Shown: one piece after another, positions 29,497 through 39,977 of the stretch
Layout: each line of letters begins with the position of its first letter
How positions within the stretch are numbered: the stretch's first letter is position 1
Position numbers and translations under genes: made by a program
Notes under the pieces: generated by a model
Seen by the model: only the letters and a program-made list of their open reading frames with translations
Database searches by the model: none
What the model was told of the DNA's origin: nothing
Source: Prochlorococcus sp. AG-402-A21
Lineage (GTDB): Bacteria > Cyanobacteriota > Cyanobacteriia > PCC-6307 > Cyanobiaceae
Assembly: GCA_003279655.1 (NCBI GenBank)
Contig: QCHI01000012.1
Span: 1 to 41,401 of the forward strand
Reading direction: 5' to 3'
DNA length: 41,401 bases

Positions 29497-31626
29497 ATGA
29501 CTAGTCCAAAAATCAATAATGAAACTTATATTAATCGTGAACTCAGTTGGATAGATTTTAACAAACGCGTTTTGGAACTTGCTACAGAAGAAGAAACGCC
29601 ATTACTAGAAAAAATTAAATTCAGTTCAATTTTTAGCAATAATTTAGACGAATTTTTTATGGTTAGAGTTGCTTCATTAAAATCGCAAGTAGAAGGTGGA
29701 ATCTCAAAAAGAAGCCAAGATGGAAAATCACCTGAAGAGCAACTTATCGAAATTCGAAATTATTTAGACCCTATTTTAAAGACGCAGCAATATAAAACAA
29801 AACAATATATCGAAGATGACTTTAAAAAAGAGAATATATTTATTCTTGAATATAAAGAATTAAATGAAAGACAAAAAGTTTGGATAGATAATTATTTTAC
29901 AACTGCAATTTTTCCGATACTAACTCCCTTAGCAGTTGACCCTTCTCATCCATTCCCGTTTATAAGTAATCTTAGTTTAAATTTAGCTGCAATTATCGTC
30001 GATAGGGAATCAGATAAAGAGCAATTTACCCGTATAAAAATTCCTGGAGAAAGTATTTCCAGATTTATAAGTATTCCAGTTGAACTACATAATAATGAAT
30101 CAACAAAATACACAGGAATTGCCATTGAACAAATCATTGCAAATAATCTATCTATGCTTTTTCCTGGAATGGGTGTTCAAGAATATTCGTTCTTTCGGGT
30201 TACAAGAGATGCTGATCTAGAACTTCGAGACATTGAAGCTGATGATTTAATGAGCGCACTAGAAGAAGGTTTACGAAAGCGTCGCAAAGGAGGTGAGGTA
30301 GTGAGGCTAGAAGTCTCTACGAATACGCCAAAAGTAATTCTTGATCTTTTACAAGAAGGGATGAATATTGATAAAGAAAATTTATATCAAATTGAGGGGT
30401 TACTAGCATTAGATGAATTACTAGAATTAACAACTTTCAATCTTCCGAAATTAAAGTTTAAAGAACATCAAGGTATTACTCATAATGCACTCAAAAATAG
30501 TCAATTGCGAGAACAAGAAGAATTAGATACTAGAAATAAAAGCAATTTTAAAAGTATATTCTCCATTATTCGCAGTCATGATTTACTAGTCCATCACCCG
30601 TACAATCTTTTCTCGACCTCAGTGGAAGAGTTTATTAATCAAGCTGCAGAAGATAAGCAAGTCATGGGAATCAAAATGACCTTGTATAGAATTTCCAAAG
30701 ACTCATTAATTATTGATGCACTAATAAGAGCTGCTGAGAAAGGAAAACAAGTAATGGCTCTCGTTGAACTAAAAGCAAGATTTGATGAAGATAATAATAT
30801 CCAATGGGCAAAACAATTAGAGCAAGCTGGAGTTCATGTTGTCTATGGAGTCATTGGACTAAAAACTCATACAAAAATCGCTTTAATAATAAGAAAAGAA
30901 AAAAACAGATTAAGAACATACTTTCATATTGGGACTGGTAATTATAATTTAAAAACGTCTAAAACATATACAGATCTTGGTTTGCTATCTTGTCAACCCG
31001 AGCTTGGTCAAGATCTTATTGAACTATTTAATTATCTGACTGGATTTGCTAAACAACAATCCTACAGAAAATTATTAGTTGCACCGCTAACTCTTAGAAA
31101 TGGAATAGAAAAACTAATAAAAAGAGAAATCAATTATGCAAAAAATGGCTTACCAGCGAAGATAATAGCCAAAATGAATTCCCTAGTAGATCCAGAAATT
31201 ATAAAACTACTATATTTAGCATCACAGGAAGGAGTAAAAATTGAACTTATAATTCGAGGAATGTGCTGCCTATATCCCCAGAAAAAAGGCTTAAGCGAAA
31301 ATATCAAAGTAACAAGCATTATTGGTAGGTTTTTGGAGCATTCAAGGGTCTTTTGGTTTAATAACGATGGAAATGCAGAAGTATTTATTGGCAGTGCAGA
31401 TTGGATGAGGCGTAATTTAGATAGAAGAGTTGAAGCAGTTACACCTATTGAAGATAATAAAATTAAAAAAGAAATTAAACATTTATTAGATTCTTATTTA
31501 GAAGAAAATCAAGACTCTTGGAATATGCAAAGTGATGGTAGCTACAGCAAAAATCAAATAATGAATGACAAGAAAAAATATATTCAAGAAAAAATTATAA
31601 AGCTATACAAAAAAGAAGAAAACTAA
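29497..31626 (+). CDS. ppk: Polyphosphate kinase Ppk1
   Basis: Makes long-chain polyphosphate from ATP, reversibly; a phosphate store. The start MTSPKINNETYINRELSWIDFNKRVLELA fits the family N-domain, so I chose ATG 29497 over TTG 29476. Key parts are FSNNLDEFFMVRVASL (N-domain), PLAVDPSHPFPFISNLSLN, the catalytic His block GLKTHTKIALI with the autophosphorylated His, and FHIGTGNYNLKTSKTYTDLG. The second conserved His is in FLEHSRVFWF, and GSADWMRRNLDRRVE lies near the end. At 709 residues it is full length. The C-terminal tail is Lys-rich. No ppx is adjacent. It stands alone between the MFS gene and the sigma factor. Confidence 0.97.
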   Translation: MTSPKINNETYINRELSWIDFNKRVLELATEEETPLLEKIKFSSIFSNNLDEFFMVRVASLKSQVEGGISKRSQDGKSPEEQLIEIRNYLDPILKTQQYKTKQYIEDDFKKENIFILEYKELNERQKVWIDNYFTTAIFPILTPLAVDPSHPFPFISNLSLNLAAIIVDRESDKEQFTRIKIPGESISRFISIPVELHNNESTKYTGIAIEQIIANNLSMLFPGMGVQEYSFFRVTRDADLELRDIEADDLMSALEEGLRKRRKGGEVVRLEVSTNTPKVILDLLQEGMNIDKENLYQIEGLLALDELLELTTFNLPKLKFKEHQGITHNALKNSQLREQEELDTRNKSNFKSIFSIIRSHDLLVHHPYNLFSTSVEEFINQAAEDKQVMGIKMTLYRISKDSLIIDALIRAAEKGKQVMALVELKARFDEDNNIQWAKQLEQAGVHVVYGVIGLKTHTKIALIIRKEKNRLRTYFHIGTGNYNLKTSKTYTDLGLLSCQPELGQDLIELFNYLTGFAKQQSYRKLLVAPLTLRNGIEKLIKREINYAKNGLPAKIIAKMNSLVDPEIIKLLYLASQEGVKIELIIRGMCCLYPQKKGLSENIKVTSIIGRFLEHSRVFWFNNDGNAEVFIGSADWMRRNLDRRVEAVTPIEDNKIKKEIKHLLDSYLEENQDSWNMQSDGSYSKNQIMNDKKKYIQEKIIKLYKKEEN

Positions 31627-31779
31627 AAATTTCAAAGTTTTTTCAAAACATTTAATCTATTTTTTTGATGCGCTTTATACCTAATTAGGCAAAAAGTCAT
31701 AAATTTTTCGTTTCAATTAGTCAACTTCTCCTTATAAGTGCTAACTTCTTAATAAATCTAATTTCAAGAGGCCAGGGTG

Positions 31780-32802
31780 ATGGGGATCCCGCTGGAATCT
31801 GCCAAGGAAATTTCTGATGTTTCATCAGAGAACTCCAATTCGGCAAGCACAAATGAAAAGCTATCTACCTCAAGTGTAAGTAGTCAAAAATCTCGAAGTT
31901 CTAGAAGACAAAGTAATCGCTTAGCAACTGATGCGATTGGTTTCTATCTCACAAGCATTGGACGAGTCCCACTTCTTACTCCTGCAGAGGAAATTGAACT
32001 TGCTCATCACGTGCAACAAATGAAAAATTTGTTGAGTCTTCCTCTTGAACAACGCTCTACCCGTCAGAAACACAAAATAAAAATGGGTAAACGAGCAAGA
32101 GATCGCATGATGGCTGCAAATCTGAGACTTGTTGTAAGCGTTGCAAAAAAATATCAAAATCAAGGTCTCGAATTACTTGATTTAGTTCAAGAAGGTGCAA
32201 TAGGGTTAGAAAGAGCTGTTGATAAATTTGATCCTGCAATGGGTTATAAATTCTCAACCTATGCTTACTGGTGGATAAGACAAGGGATGACCCGTGCCAT
32301 TGATAACAGTGCTAGAACTATTCGACTACCGATACATATCAGCGAAAAACTTTCAAAAATGCGACGTATATCGCGTGAATTATCTCATCGATTTGGTAGG
32401 CAGCCAAATAGACTAGAGCTAGCAAATGCAATGGGAATCGAACCTCAAGACCTAGAAGATCTAGTGTCGCAAAGTGCCCCATGTGCCTCTCTTGATGCTC
32501 ATGCACGAGGCGAAGAAGATCGTAGTACTCTTGGAGAACTAATTCCAGACCCAAATTCTGATGAGCCCATGGAAGGGATGGATAGAAGTATTCAAAAAGA
32601 ACACCTTGGAGGATGGTTATCTCAATTAAATGAGAGAGAACAAAAAATCATGAGACTTCGCTTTGGCCTTGATGGAGAAGAGCCACTTACTCTTGCTGAA
32701 ATTGGAAGACAAATAAATGTTTCGAGAGAGCGTGTAAGACAACTTGAGGCAAAAGCAATTTTAAAATTGAGGGTAATGACTACTCATCAAAATGCTGCTT
32801 AA
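31780..32802 (+). CDS. RpoD-family group 2 (type II) sigma factor
   Basis: A 340-residue sigma-70 family protein. A Ser-rich, low-complexity N-terminus of about 45 residues replaces the long region 1.1 of the principal factor. Region 1.2 is ATDAIGFYLTSIGRVPLLTPAEE. Region 2 holds NLRLVVSVAKKYQNQGLELLDLVQEG and YAYWWIRQGMTRAI, nearly the same as the housekeeping factor, so -10 recognition should be similar. Region 3 follows, and region 4 has LTLAEIGRQINVSRERVRQLEAKA. Its size and similarity put it among the non-essential cyanobacterial group 2 factors. AAGAGG (31766-31771) lies eight bases before ATG 31780; GTG 31777 is the alternative start. Confidence 0.92.
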   Translation: MGIPLESAKEISDVSSENSNSASTNEKLSTSSVSSQKSRSSRRQSNRLATDAIGFYLTSIGRVPLLTPAEEIELAHHVQQMKNLLSLPLEQRSTRQKHKIKMGKRARDRMMAANLRLVVSVAKKYQNQGLELLDLVQEGAIGLERAVDKFDPAMGYKFSTYAYWWIRQGMTRAIDNSARTIRLPIHISEKLSKMRRISRELSHRFGRQPNRLELANAMGIEPQDLEDLVSQSAPCASLDAHARGEEDRSTLGELIPDPNSDEPMEGMDRSIQKEHLGGWLSQLNEREQKIMRLRFGLDGEEPLTLAEIGRQINVSRERVRQLEAKAILKLRVMTTHQNAA

Positions 32803-32805
32803 ACA

Positions 32806-33459
32806 TTGCCTATTCAAATAGCTATTTTTGTTATTGCGTTATGGATAATTATAATTTTATTAATTGCATTTTTATGTAAAAGATATTTTCCTAAAAAAGA
32901 AGAGTTAAGTCGAAAAATTATTCATATTGGAACAGGACCAGTCATTCTTTTGGCATGGTTATTTGATATTCCAAAAAATATAGCTTTCTTAACTGCATTA
33001 TTGATTACCATAGCCTTAGGTGTTAATTATCAATATCGTTTATTACCTGCCATTGAGGATATCGAGAGAAAAAGTTTTGGAACAATTGCATATGGTATCA
33101 GTATCACACTTTTACTTTTACTTTTCTGGCCTCGATATGCATCATCTATTTCCATAGGAGTAATGTCAATGGCTTTTGGTGATGGATTAGCAGGTTTAAT
33201 CGGAAGATCTATTAACTCTCCTAAATGGTCAATACTGGGTCAAACGAAATCGATTGTTGGAACATTAACGATGGGATCAGTAGTAGCTATAACGACTTCA
33301 ATTATCTCTTCAACTAATAATTTAGGGATACAGCCTCTAGAAATTTTAGTCATTTCGCTAATAGCAACTTTTTTAGAACAAATAAGTCCTTGGGGTATTG
33401 ACAATTTAACTGTTCCTATAGGAGTAACTTGTATAGGGATATGGTTGGTAGGAATATAG
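32806..33459 (+). CDS. Phytol/dolichol kinase-like integral membrane protein
   Basis: A 217-residue polytopic protein with about seven membrane segments. The family signature is the basic loop LSRKIIHIGTGPVILLAW after TM1, then FGTIAYGISI and the Asp/Gly block MAFGDGLAGLIGR with KSIVGTL. These are shared by phytol kinases, dolichol kinases and bacterial CTP-dependent lipid kinases. In cyanobacteria the likely role is recycling phytol for tocopherol or chlorophyll, but diacylglycerol or dolichol-like substrates are possible. The TTG start lies three bases after the sigma factor stop, so translation is likely coupled. It converges on aroG-type DAHP synthase with 14 bases between the stops. Confidence 0.8.
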   Translation: MPIQIAIFVIALWIIIILLIAFLCKRYFPKKEELSRKIIHIGTGPVILLAWLFDIPKNIAFLTALLITIALGVNYQYRLLPAIEDIERKSFGTIAYGISITLLLLLFWPRYASSISIGVMSMAFGDGLAGLIGRSINSPKWSILGQTKSIVGTLTMGSVVAITTSIISSTNNLGIQPLEILVISLIATFLEQISPWGIDNLTVPIGVTCIGIWLVGI

Positions 33460-33475
33460 AAAACTAACCAGTTTT
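33460..33475. terminator. Possible short bidirectional hairpin between convergent genes
   Basis: AAAACT and AGTTTT pair around an AACC loop exactly between the two convergent stop codons, followed by TATTT. The stem is only six A/T-rich base pairs, so it would be weak. Its position is the best argument for a shared terminator. Confidence 0.35.
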
Positions 33476-34544
33476 ATTTGACTGATTCAGCTAGTTCCTC
33501 TAATAGAACTTCAGTTGTAGAAAAATTTATGCATGCATCCGTAACACTTTGCCCATAGGTAAGTTTTGACAAATCTGAATTTAATTTCTGATTACCCTCA
33601 ACAAGATGACTTTCAATCATTACGCCCATTACATTCTTTGATCCACCTTTTAACTGTGAGGCAACATCCCGTAAAACTTCTGATTGTCTTCGAAAATCTT
33701 TGTTTGAGTTACCGTGACTACAATCAACCATAACTCTTCCAGGCATCTTAAATTGTGCTAATTCATCTGCGATTAAATTAATTGCATCAAGATGATAATT
33801 AGTTCCATTCTTACCACCTCTTAAAACAAGATGACCATCTGGATTACCTGTGGTACTGACTATCGAAGCGTGACCATCACTATTAATTCCTAAAAAATGA
33901 TGAGGTTTTGAAGCCGCTTGCATTGCATTAATTGCTATCGTTGCTGTCCCATCAGTACCATTCTTATAACCAACCGGCATTGATAATCCAGACGCCATTT
34001 CACGATGAGTCTGACTCTCGGTCGTTCTTGCTCCAATAGCAGTCCAACTAATTAAATCAGCAATATATTGAGGAACAACAGGATCAAGTAATTCAGTTGC
34101 TGCCGGCATTCCTTTTTTTGCTAAATCAAGTAATAGACCTCTTGCCTTTCTTAAACCAGTATTAATATCGTAAGAATCATCAAGGTGAGGGTCATTAATA
34201 AGTCCTTTCCAACCAACAGTTGTACGTGGTTTCTCAAAATAAACACGCATGACAATCTCTAGCTTTTGACTATATTTCTCCCTCAATGGGGCTAAACGAT
34301 TTGCATATTCAATGGCAGCATCAACATCATGAACCGAACATGGTCCAACAATCACCAAAATTCTTGGATCATTACCATGAAGAATTGATTGAATCTTGTT
34401 TCGAGTAGTAGAGACAACTCCAGAGGCTGCCTTATCTAAAGGCAAATCTCTATGAATTAACGCCGGTGACATTAACGGACGAGTCTCGACCACATGAAGG
34501 TCAGAGGTGCTATCCACCATTGAAAAATATGATGAGGTGGACAT
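33474..34544 (-). CDS. 3-deoxy-7-phosphoheptulonate synthase (class I, AroG/AroF/AroH type)
   Basis: Condenses phosphoenolpyruvate and erythrose 4-phosphate, the first step of the shikimate pathway. At 356 residues it matches the E. coli AroF/G/H type. Motifs include ILVIVGPCSVHDVDAAIEYA, VMRVYFEKPRTTVGWKGLINDP, TELLDPVVPQYIADLISWTAIGARTTESQTHREMASGL and MVDCSHGNSNKD. The metal-binding Cys (in VGPCSVHD) and His (in CSHGN) are intact. The feedback-inhibition type (Phe, Tyr or Trp) cannot be told by eye. Start ATG 34544. It is divergent from acnB across 152 bases that probably hold both promoters but show no operator I recognise. Confidence 0.95.
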   Translation of the reverse strand: MSTSSYFSMVDSTSDLHVVETRPLMSPALIHRDLPLDKAASGVVSTTRNKIQSILHGNDPRILVIVGPCSVHDVDAAIEYANRLAPLREKYSQKLEIVMRVYFEKPRTTVGWKGLINDPHLDDSYDINTGLRKARGLLLDLAKKGMPAATELLDPVVPQYIADLISWTAIGARTTESQTHREMASGLSMPVGYKNGTDGTATIAINAMQAASKPHHFLGINSDGHASIVSTTGNPDGHLVLRGGKNGTNYHLDAINLIADELAQFKMPGRVMVDCSHGNSNKDFRRQSEVLRDVASQLKGGSKNVMGVMIESHLVEGNQKLNSDLSKLTYGQSVTDACINFSTTEVLLEELAESVK

Positions 34545-34696
34545 TTAAAGCGTGATCATAGATATAAGATTAGAGAAGTATCAGTCATAGGGGGGTAATA
34601 AGTTGCATTATCTGAATGTTTGTTCAAAAAACTTGCGGTTGTAACAATGCAAACAATAGTCCCTCACTTAAATACATTCTCTATTGAGATTTAAAA

Positions 34697-37297
34697 ATGC
34701 TAAAAAATTACTTATCACATGTTTCAGAAAGAGAAGCGCTAGGGATCCCTCCTCTTGCTTTAGATGCGCAACAGACTAAAGATTTAACAGAATTATTAGA
34801 AAAACCAGATAAAGAATTCGATCAAAACTTATTACTGGATCTTCTTATCAATCGAATTCCTCCTGGAGTTGATCAAGCCTCTTATGTCAAAGCGACTTGG
34901 CTTAGCTCAATTGCTCAAGAAGAATCAAAAAGTCCATTAGTAACTCCTTTAAAAGCAACTCAACTTTTGGGTACTATGATTGGCGGATATAATGTGGCAG
35001 CATTGATAGAAATACTAAAATCTAATAATAAAGAATTAGCAGCTACAGCATCTGAGGCATTGAGTAATACTCTTTTAGTTTATGATGCTTTAAACGACAT
35101 TTTAGAATTAGCAAAAGATAATATTTATGCAGAAAAAGTTATAAATAGCTGGGCCAATGGAGAATGGTTTACTAATAAAAAACCCTTAGCTCAAGAAATA
35201 ACAGTCACAGTATTTAAAGTTGAAGGAGAAACAAATACAGACGACCTCTCTCCAGCAACCCATGCCACAACAAGGCCAGATATTCCTTTACATGCTCTAG
35301 CGATGCTAGAGACTAGAGACCCAAATGGTTTAAGCACTATTAAAGAATTAAAAAAGAAAGGATATCCAATTGCTTATGTTGGCGATGTAGTTGGAACAGG
35401 AAGCTCTAGAAAGTCAGCAATAAATTCTGTCCTGTGGCATACAGGACTGGACATACCTTATGTACCAAACAAAAGAGGGAGTGGGATTGTAATAGGAGGC
35501 AAAATTGCTCCTATTTTCTTTAATACCGCTGAAGACTCAGGTGCACTTCCAATTGAATGCGATGTAAGCAATCTCAAAACAGGAGATGTAATTACTATTT
35601 TTCCTTACAAAGGAGAAGTTAGAAGAAGTAAAAACGAGACAAATAGTGGTGAGCTTCTATCAAAATTTGACTTAAAGCCACAAACTATTACTGATGAAGT
35701 AAGAGCAGGTGGACGAATTCCTTTAATGATTGGAAGAGCTTTGACAGACAAAGTTAGAACAAAATTAAAACTTCCTCCCTCTACTCTTTTTATTCGTCCT
35801 GGTCAGCCTCCTGCATCAAAATATGGGTTTACACAAGCTCAAAAAATGGTTGGAAAAGCTTGCGGTTTAGAAGGCGTGCTCCCAGGTGCAAGTTGTGAGC
35901 CAATAATGACGACAGTTGGTAGTCAAGATACGACTGGTCCAATGACTAGAGATGAAATGAAAGAATTGGCCTGTTTAGGATTTTCTGCTGATTTAGTTAT
36001 GCAGAGTTTCTGTCATACGGCAGCATATCCAAAGCCCGTTGATATCAAAACTCAAAAAGAACTCCCAGATTTTTTTGCTGAAAGAGGAGGAATAGCATTA
36101 AAACCTGGTGATGGAATTATTCACAGTTGGTTAAATAGGATGCTTTTGCCGGACACAGTCGGGACAGGTGGCGATAGTCATACTCGGTTCCCATTAGGCA
36201 TCTCATTTCCAGGAGGTTCGGGAGTTGTGGCATTTGCTGCAGCCATTGGTTCAATGCCTTTAGATATGCCAGAGTCAGTTCTGGTACGTTTTAAAGGGTC
36301 ATTACAAACTGGCGTTACTTTAAGAGATGTAGTTAATGTCATTCCGTGGATGGCTATACAACAAGGTCTTCTGACCGTCGCAAAAGAGAACAAAATTAAT
36401 GTATTTAATGGAAAAATATTAGAAATTGAAGGTCTACCAAACCTAAAATTAGAGCAAGCCTTTGAGTTGACTGATGCAAGCGCAGAAAGATCTTGTGCTG
36501 GATGTACTATTCAACTTTCTGAATCAACAATCAGTGAATATTTAAAAAGCAATATTGTTTTACTTAAAAATATGATTGCTAGGGGATATAAAGACGCAAG
36601 AACAATAAGTAGAAGAATTAAAGAAATGGAAGATTGGTTAAAAAAACCAGATTTACTATCTGCCGACTCAAATGCTCAATACTCAGAAATCATCGAAATA
36701 GACTTGAATGAACTCAAAGAACCTGTTTTAGCTTGTCCTAATGATCCTGATAACGTCAAACTTTTAAGTGACGTCGCAGGCACTCCCATTCAAGAAGTTT
36801 TTATTGGTTCGTGTATGACTAATATTGGTCATTATCGAGCCGCTGCAAAAATTCTCGAAGAAGAAGGAAAGATAGCGGCACGGTTATGGGTATGTCCGCC
36901 AACAAGAATGGACGAAGAAATTTTGAAAAAAGAAGGATACTACGAGATCTTTGAAAAAGCTGGTAGCCGAATGGAAATGCCTGGTTGTTCTTTATGCATG
37001 GGCAATCAAGCTCGTGTAGAAGATAATTCAACTGTTTTCTCAACCAGTACAAGAAATTTCAACAACAGACTAGGGAAAGGAGCTCAGGTTTTCTTAGGAA
37101 GTGCAGAACTGGCCGCTGTTTGCGCTTTGTTGGGCCACATACCCACAACTGATGAATATCTTTCAATAGCTTCCAAAAAAGTTTCCCCGTTAACTGATGA
37201 AATATACAGATACTTAAACTTTGATGAAATACCGAATTTTATAGACGATGGCCGTGTAATAACAAAAGAACAAGAGGCCTCTATTTTACAAACCTAA
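34697..37297 (+). CDS. acnB: Aconitate hydratase B AcnB
   Basis: Isomerises citrate to isocitrate through cis-aconitate. At 866 residues it nearly equals E. coli AcnB (865). It has the AcnB-specific order: an N-terminal helical HEAT-like domain (residues 1-150), then the swivelling domain with [22 protein letters not shown], then the catalytic core. 4Fe-4S ligands are the Cys in [15 protein letters not shown] and both Cys in [34 protein letters not shown] is the substrate loop. It feeds 2-oxoglutarate synthesis, the carbon skeleton for ammonium assimilation and the signal read by NtcA. Start ATG 34697; stop 10 bases before the ClC gene. Confidence 0.98.
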   Translation: MLKNYLSHVSEREALGIPPLALDAQQTKDLTELLEKPDKEFDQNLLLDLLINRIPPGVDQASYVKATWLSSIAQEESKSPLVTPLKATQLLGTMIGGYNVAALIEILKSNNKELAATASEALSNTLLVYDALNDILELAKDNIYAEKVINSWANGEWFTNKKPLAQEITVTVFKVEGETNTDDLSPATHATTRPDIPLHALAMLETRDPNGLSTIKELKKKGYPIAYVGDVVGTGSSRKSAINSVLWHTGLDIPYVPNKRGSGIVIGGKIAPIFFNTAEDSGALPIECDVSNLKTGDVITIFPYKGEVRRSKNETNSGELLSKFDLKPQTITDEVRAGGRIPLMIGRALTDKVRTKLKLPPSTLFIRPGQPPASKYGFTQAQKMVGKACGLEGVLPGASCEPIMTTVGSQDTTGPMTRDEMKELACLGFSADLVMQSFCHTAAYPKPVDIKTQKELPDFFAERGGIALKPGDGIIHSWLNRMLLPDTVGTGGDSHTRFPLGISFPGGSGVVAFAAAIGSMPLDMPESVLVRFKGSLQTGVTLRDVVNVIPWMAIQQGLLTVAKENKINVFNGKILEIEGLPNLKLEQAFELTDASAERSCAGCTIQLSESTISEYLKSNIVLLKNMIARGYKDARTISRRIKEMEDWLKKPDLLSADSNAQYSEIIEIDLNELKEPVLACPNDPDNVKLLSDVAGTPIQEVFIGSCMTNIGHYRAAAKILEEEGKIAARLWVCPPTRMDEEILKKEGYYEIFEKAGSRMEMPGCSLCMGNQARVEDNSTVFSTSTRNFNNRLGKGAQVFLGSAELAAVCALLGHIPTTDEYLSIASKKVSPLTDEIYRYLNFDEIPNFIDDGRVITKEQEASILQT

Positions 37298-37307
37298 ATT
37301 GAATTAA

Positions 37308-38666
37308 ATGATCAAAAGTCAAAGTCAAAATCTCGTTAAAAAAAAATCAAGTCAAAGCATAAAAAAACTCCTTCAAAAGAAATGGCTGAATGTAATTCTT
37401 GCTCTCATACTTACAGGTTTAGGAGCAGCATTAACAGGAATATTATTTAAAACTGGAATTCATGCATTAGAAGATTATCGATCAAATCTTCTTGAATATA
37501 TGCCGAGATGGATAGTTTTACCAATCTTAGGAGGATTAGGAGGCTTGATTTCAGGATCGCTCATTCAAAATTTTGCACCTGCAGCAAAAGGAGCAGGAGT
37601 AAGTCACATCATTGCATTTCTTCGTCATAAGCCAGTCCCTATGGGATTAAGAGTTGGAATCGTCAAACTATTTGCTGGAATAATTGCTATTGGAAGTGGA
37701 TTTCCGCTTGGGCCTGAAGGCCCAGCAGTACAAATGGGAGGATCTGTTGCCTGGAAAATGGCTCAATGGCTAAAAGCCCCTATTTCATTTCGCAGAGTCA
37801 TAGTTGCAGCAGGAGGAGGAGCGGGAATTGCAGCAATTTTCAGTGCACCTATTGGAGGCTTTGTCTATGCAATTGAAGAACTTCTAAATTCAGCAAGACC
37901 AGTAGTCCTCTTACTAGTAGTAGTAACAACATTCTGGGCTGATAGCTGCGCTGATATTTTGCAAGCAATTGGACTTGATCAAAAAGCTGGTGGATTTGTA
38001 AATAATTTAGGTTTCCAATTAGAGAGAGCATATACACCAGTAATCGAATTCTTTCCTATAGATTTTTTATACTTAATAGTCTTAGGAGTCTTAGTTGGAT
38101 TCTTAGCAGAAATGTATTGCAAATATGTTTTAACGATGCAAGTCAAAGGAAATAAATGGTTTAAAAATAAAACAATTCAAAGAATGAGTTTATCCGGATT
38201 ATTACTTGGCTCAATGTATTCAATAATTCCAGAAAGTTTTCATAATATCGAAGGATTACAAAAGATTATTGTGAATGAAAGTAGTAATTTTACACTTGCA
38301 ATAAGTATATTTTTAGTTTTATTTTTTGCTTCTGGTTTGGCAGCCGCCTCGGGAGCGCCGGGTGGTTTATTTTATCCAATGCTAACCTTAGGTGGTGCTA
38401 TAGGATTAGCCAGCGGGATAGGAGTAGAAACATTGACGGGCCATGTGCCAACAACTTATATTTTCGCAGGAATGGGAGGTTTCGTCGCAGGATGCTCTAG
38501 AACTCCATTAACAGCAATGTTTTTAGCCTTCGCATTAACTAAAAATCTTTTAATACTCAAACCTCTTTTAATTACATGTATAGCTAGCTTTTTAACTGCT
38601 AGAATATTTAATGAACATTCAATATATGAAAGACAAATTACAATTGAAGAAGGGGAATTAATATAA
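37308..38666 (+). CDS. ClC-family chloride channel or Cl-/H+ antiporter
   Basis: A 452-residue ClC protein with about ten long helices. The three selectivity-filter motifs are GSGFP (129-133), GPEGP (135-139, including gating Glu 137) and GAPGGLFYP near residue 350. A Glu pair in YAIEELLNSARP (190-191) matches the place of the internal proton Glu of ClC-ec1, which favours exchange over pure channel activity. A basic N-terminus (Lys-rich, residues 1-25) precedes the first helix, and there is no C-terminal CBS domain. ATG 37308, 10 bases after acnB. Anion specificity (chloride or nitrate) is not decided, but the G-S-G form with Ser suits chloride. Confidence 0.92.
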   Translation: MIKSQSQNLVKKKSSQSIKKLLQKKWLNVILALILTGLGAALTGILFKTGIHALEDYRSNLLEYMPRWIVLPILGGLGGLISGSLIQNFAPAAKGAGVSHIIAFLRHKPVPMGLRVGIVKLFAGIIAIGSGFPLGPEGPAVQMGGSVAWKMAQWLKAPISFRRVIVAAGGGAGIAAIFSAPIGGFVYAIEELLNSARPVVLLLVVVTTFWADSCADILQAIGLDQKAGGFVNNLGFQLERAYTPVIEFFPIDFLYLIVLGVLVGFLAEMYCKYVLTMQVKGNKWFKNKTIQRMSLSGLLLGSMYSIIPESFHNIEGLQKIIVNESSNFTLAISIFLVLFFASGLAAASGAPGGLFYPMLTLGGAIGLASGIGVETLTGHVPTTYIFAGMGGFVAGCSRTPLTAMFLAFALTKNLLILKPLLITCIASFLTARIFNEHSIYERQITIEEGELI

Positions 38667-38678
38667 AAATTTTTAAAA

Positions 38679-39977
38679 TTATTTTAATTCAATATTCTGG
38701 CTTCTAGAATTATATATCATGCATCTAAGACCTATCAATAATATCCAACCTAGGAGATTTACTCTGCTATCAAATAGTGGAATATCTGTCGCATGAAAAC
38801 AAATAAGAATTAAAATAGATGTCCACCAAGCTCGATCAACGATTCTATATTTTTGAATATTTAAATTATTAAATATTCTATAAAAAGAAGAAATTAATAA
38901 TAAGCTAAACACAAATATATTTATTAACAACGAGACTACTACGCCATGGCTGATAGCTAATTCTAAAGGCAAATTATGAGAGTGGCCATGAGATAAACCT
39001 GTCCTTAAAGGATAAAGAATGGAAAAAGCTGCGGCCCCCCAACCCAACCATGGTTTTTCAAAAATTAAATTAAGTGCTATTTTCCATTGACCAATGCGTG
39101 TTGCTTCAAAAGTTCTAGTTTCAACGAACTTCATATCATTTAGTCTCATCCAAATAGATTCAGGCACAACAGTCCTGGCAAATTGTTGAATTCCAAAATC
39201 AAAAATTGGTAAGACCGCAATAATTACTGGAAGAAAACAAATAAACATTAAAGGTATTAACCAACCCCATGATGCGGAACCAAAAACTAATGGCAGTCCT
39301 AAAACAATTGCACCCCATGCATTTCGAGAGTCAGTCAAAATCATTGCTGAGACAAAAGAAACCAAAAGAACACAGGGAATCACTCGGTTTCTTCCAACAA
39401 TAAAAGGATGCAGAACGGAAGCTAAACAGAACGGCCACACTCCCGATAACCATGCAGCAGTGATATTCGCGTAATCGAACAACCCAGACAATCTACCTAC
39501 AGGGTCTCCTCCTGGAGAAATAAACCAAATTATTAAACCATCAAAAATCTCCCAAGGACCCTCCCATCCAAGCCATAACTGACCAAAGCCTGTTATTAAA
39601 ACGGGAAGACTTCCTAATACAAGCCAAGAAGCGCATTTTTTTCTTCTTGCAGGAGTTAACAAATATGGCTGCAATCCCCAAAAACACCAAAAGAATGGCA
39701 ACCAATTAAAAAGACCAATCCAAGCTAGCCATCCGGTATGAGAACGAATACAACTAAGTATCATAAAAAAAGTTATCAATACTAGCGGATAATTCCAATA
39801 TTCATTCCAATAGAGATCCCTTCGTTTAAAACTGCCGTCAAAAAGAGCTACTAACAAAAATACATAAGAAATTAATGCACTGGATGGCAAGCAAAATACT
39901 CCTAACTGAAAACAATTCCAGCCAATATTTTCAAAAAAATTATTTTTTAGATTAAATAAATAAGCATTATTAATCAT
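38679..39977 (-). CDS. O-antigen ligase/WaaL-like polytopic protein (IctB-related)
   Basis: A 432-residue membrane protein with about 11-12 hydrophobic segments. The O-antigen-ligase-type domain is marked by a long non-membrane loop near the last third, GRLSGLFDYANITAAWL earlier, and KPWLGWGAAAFSILYPLRTG with SHGHSHNLPLELAISHG. The His-containing HSHN loop is typical of WaaL/Wzy proteins. The cyanobacterial IctB protein, once proposed to move bicarbonate, belongs to the same family, but motif reading cannot separate that from glycan ligation. Its ATG overlaps the purU stop (ATGA), so it is translated from the purU transcript, although no functional link is apparent. Confidence 0.8.
   Translation of the reverse strand: MINNAYLFNLKNNFFENIGWNCFQLGVFCLPSSALISYVFLLVALFDGSFKRRDLYWNEYWNYPLVLITFFMILSCIRSHTGWLAWIGLFNWLPFFWCFWGLQPYLLTPARRKKCASWLVLGSLPVLITGFGQLWLGWEGPWEIFDGLIIWFISPGGDPVGRLSGLFDYANITAAWLSGVWPFCLASVLHPFIVGRNRVIPCVLLVSFVSAMILTDSRNAWGAIVLGLPLVFGSASWGWLIPLMFICFLPVIIAVLPIFDFGIQQFARTVVPESIWMRLNDMKFVETRTFEATRIGQWKIALNLIFEKPWLGWGAAAFSILYPLRTGLSHGHSHNLPLELAISHGVVVSLLINIFVFSLLLISSFYRIFNNLNIQKYRIVDRAWWTSILILICFHATDIPLFDSRVNLLGWILLIGLRCMIYNSRSQNIELK

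Noticed and set aside
31680-31689. Palindrome CCTAATTAGG upstream of the sigma factor as an operator
   Set aside because: A single 10-base palindrome with no known regulator and no clear promoter elements at the right distance.
34590-34595. Six-G run between the DAHP synthase gene and acnB
   Set aside because: Unusual in A+T-rich sequence, but a single short homopolymer with no partner motif; no function can be supported.
34616-34687. 23-codon frame MFVQKTCGCNNA... in the aroG-type/acnB divergent region
   Set aside because: Too short, no Shine-Dalgarno and no recognisable motif; chance frames of this length are frequent.
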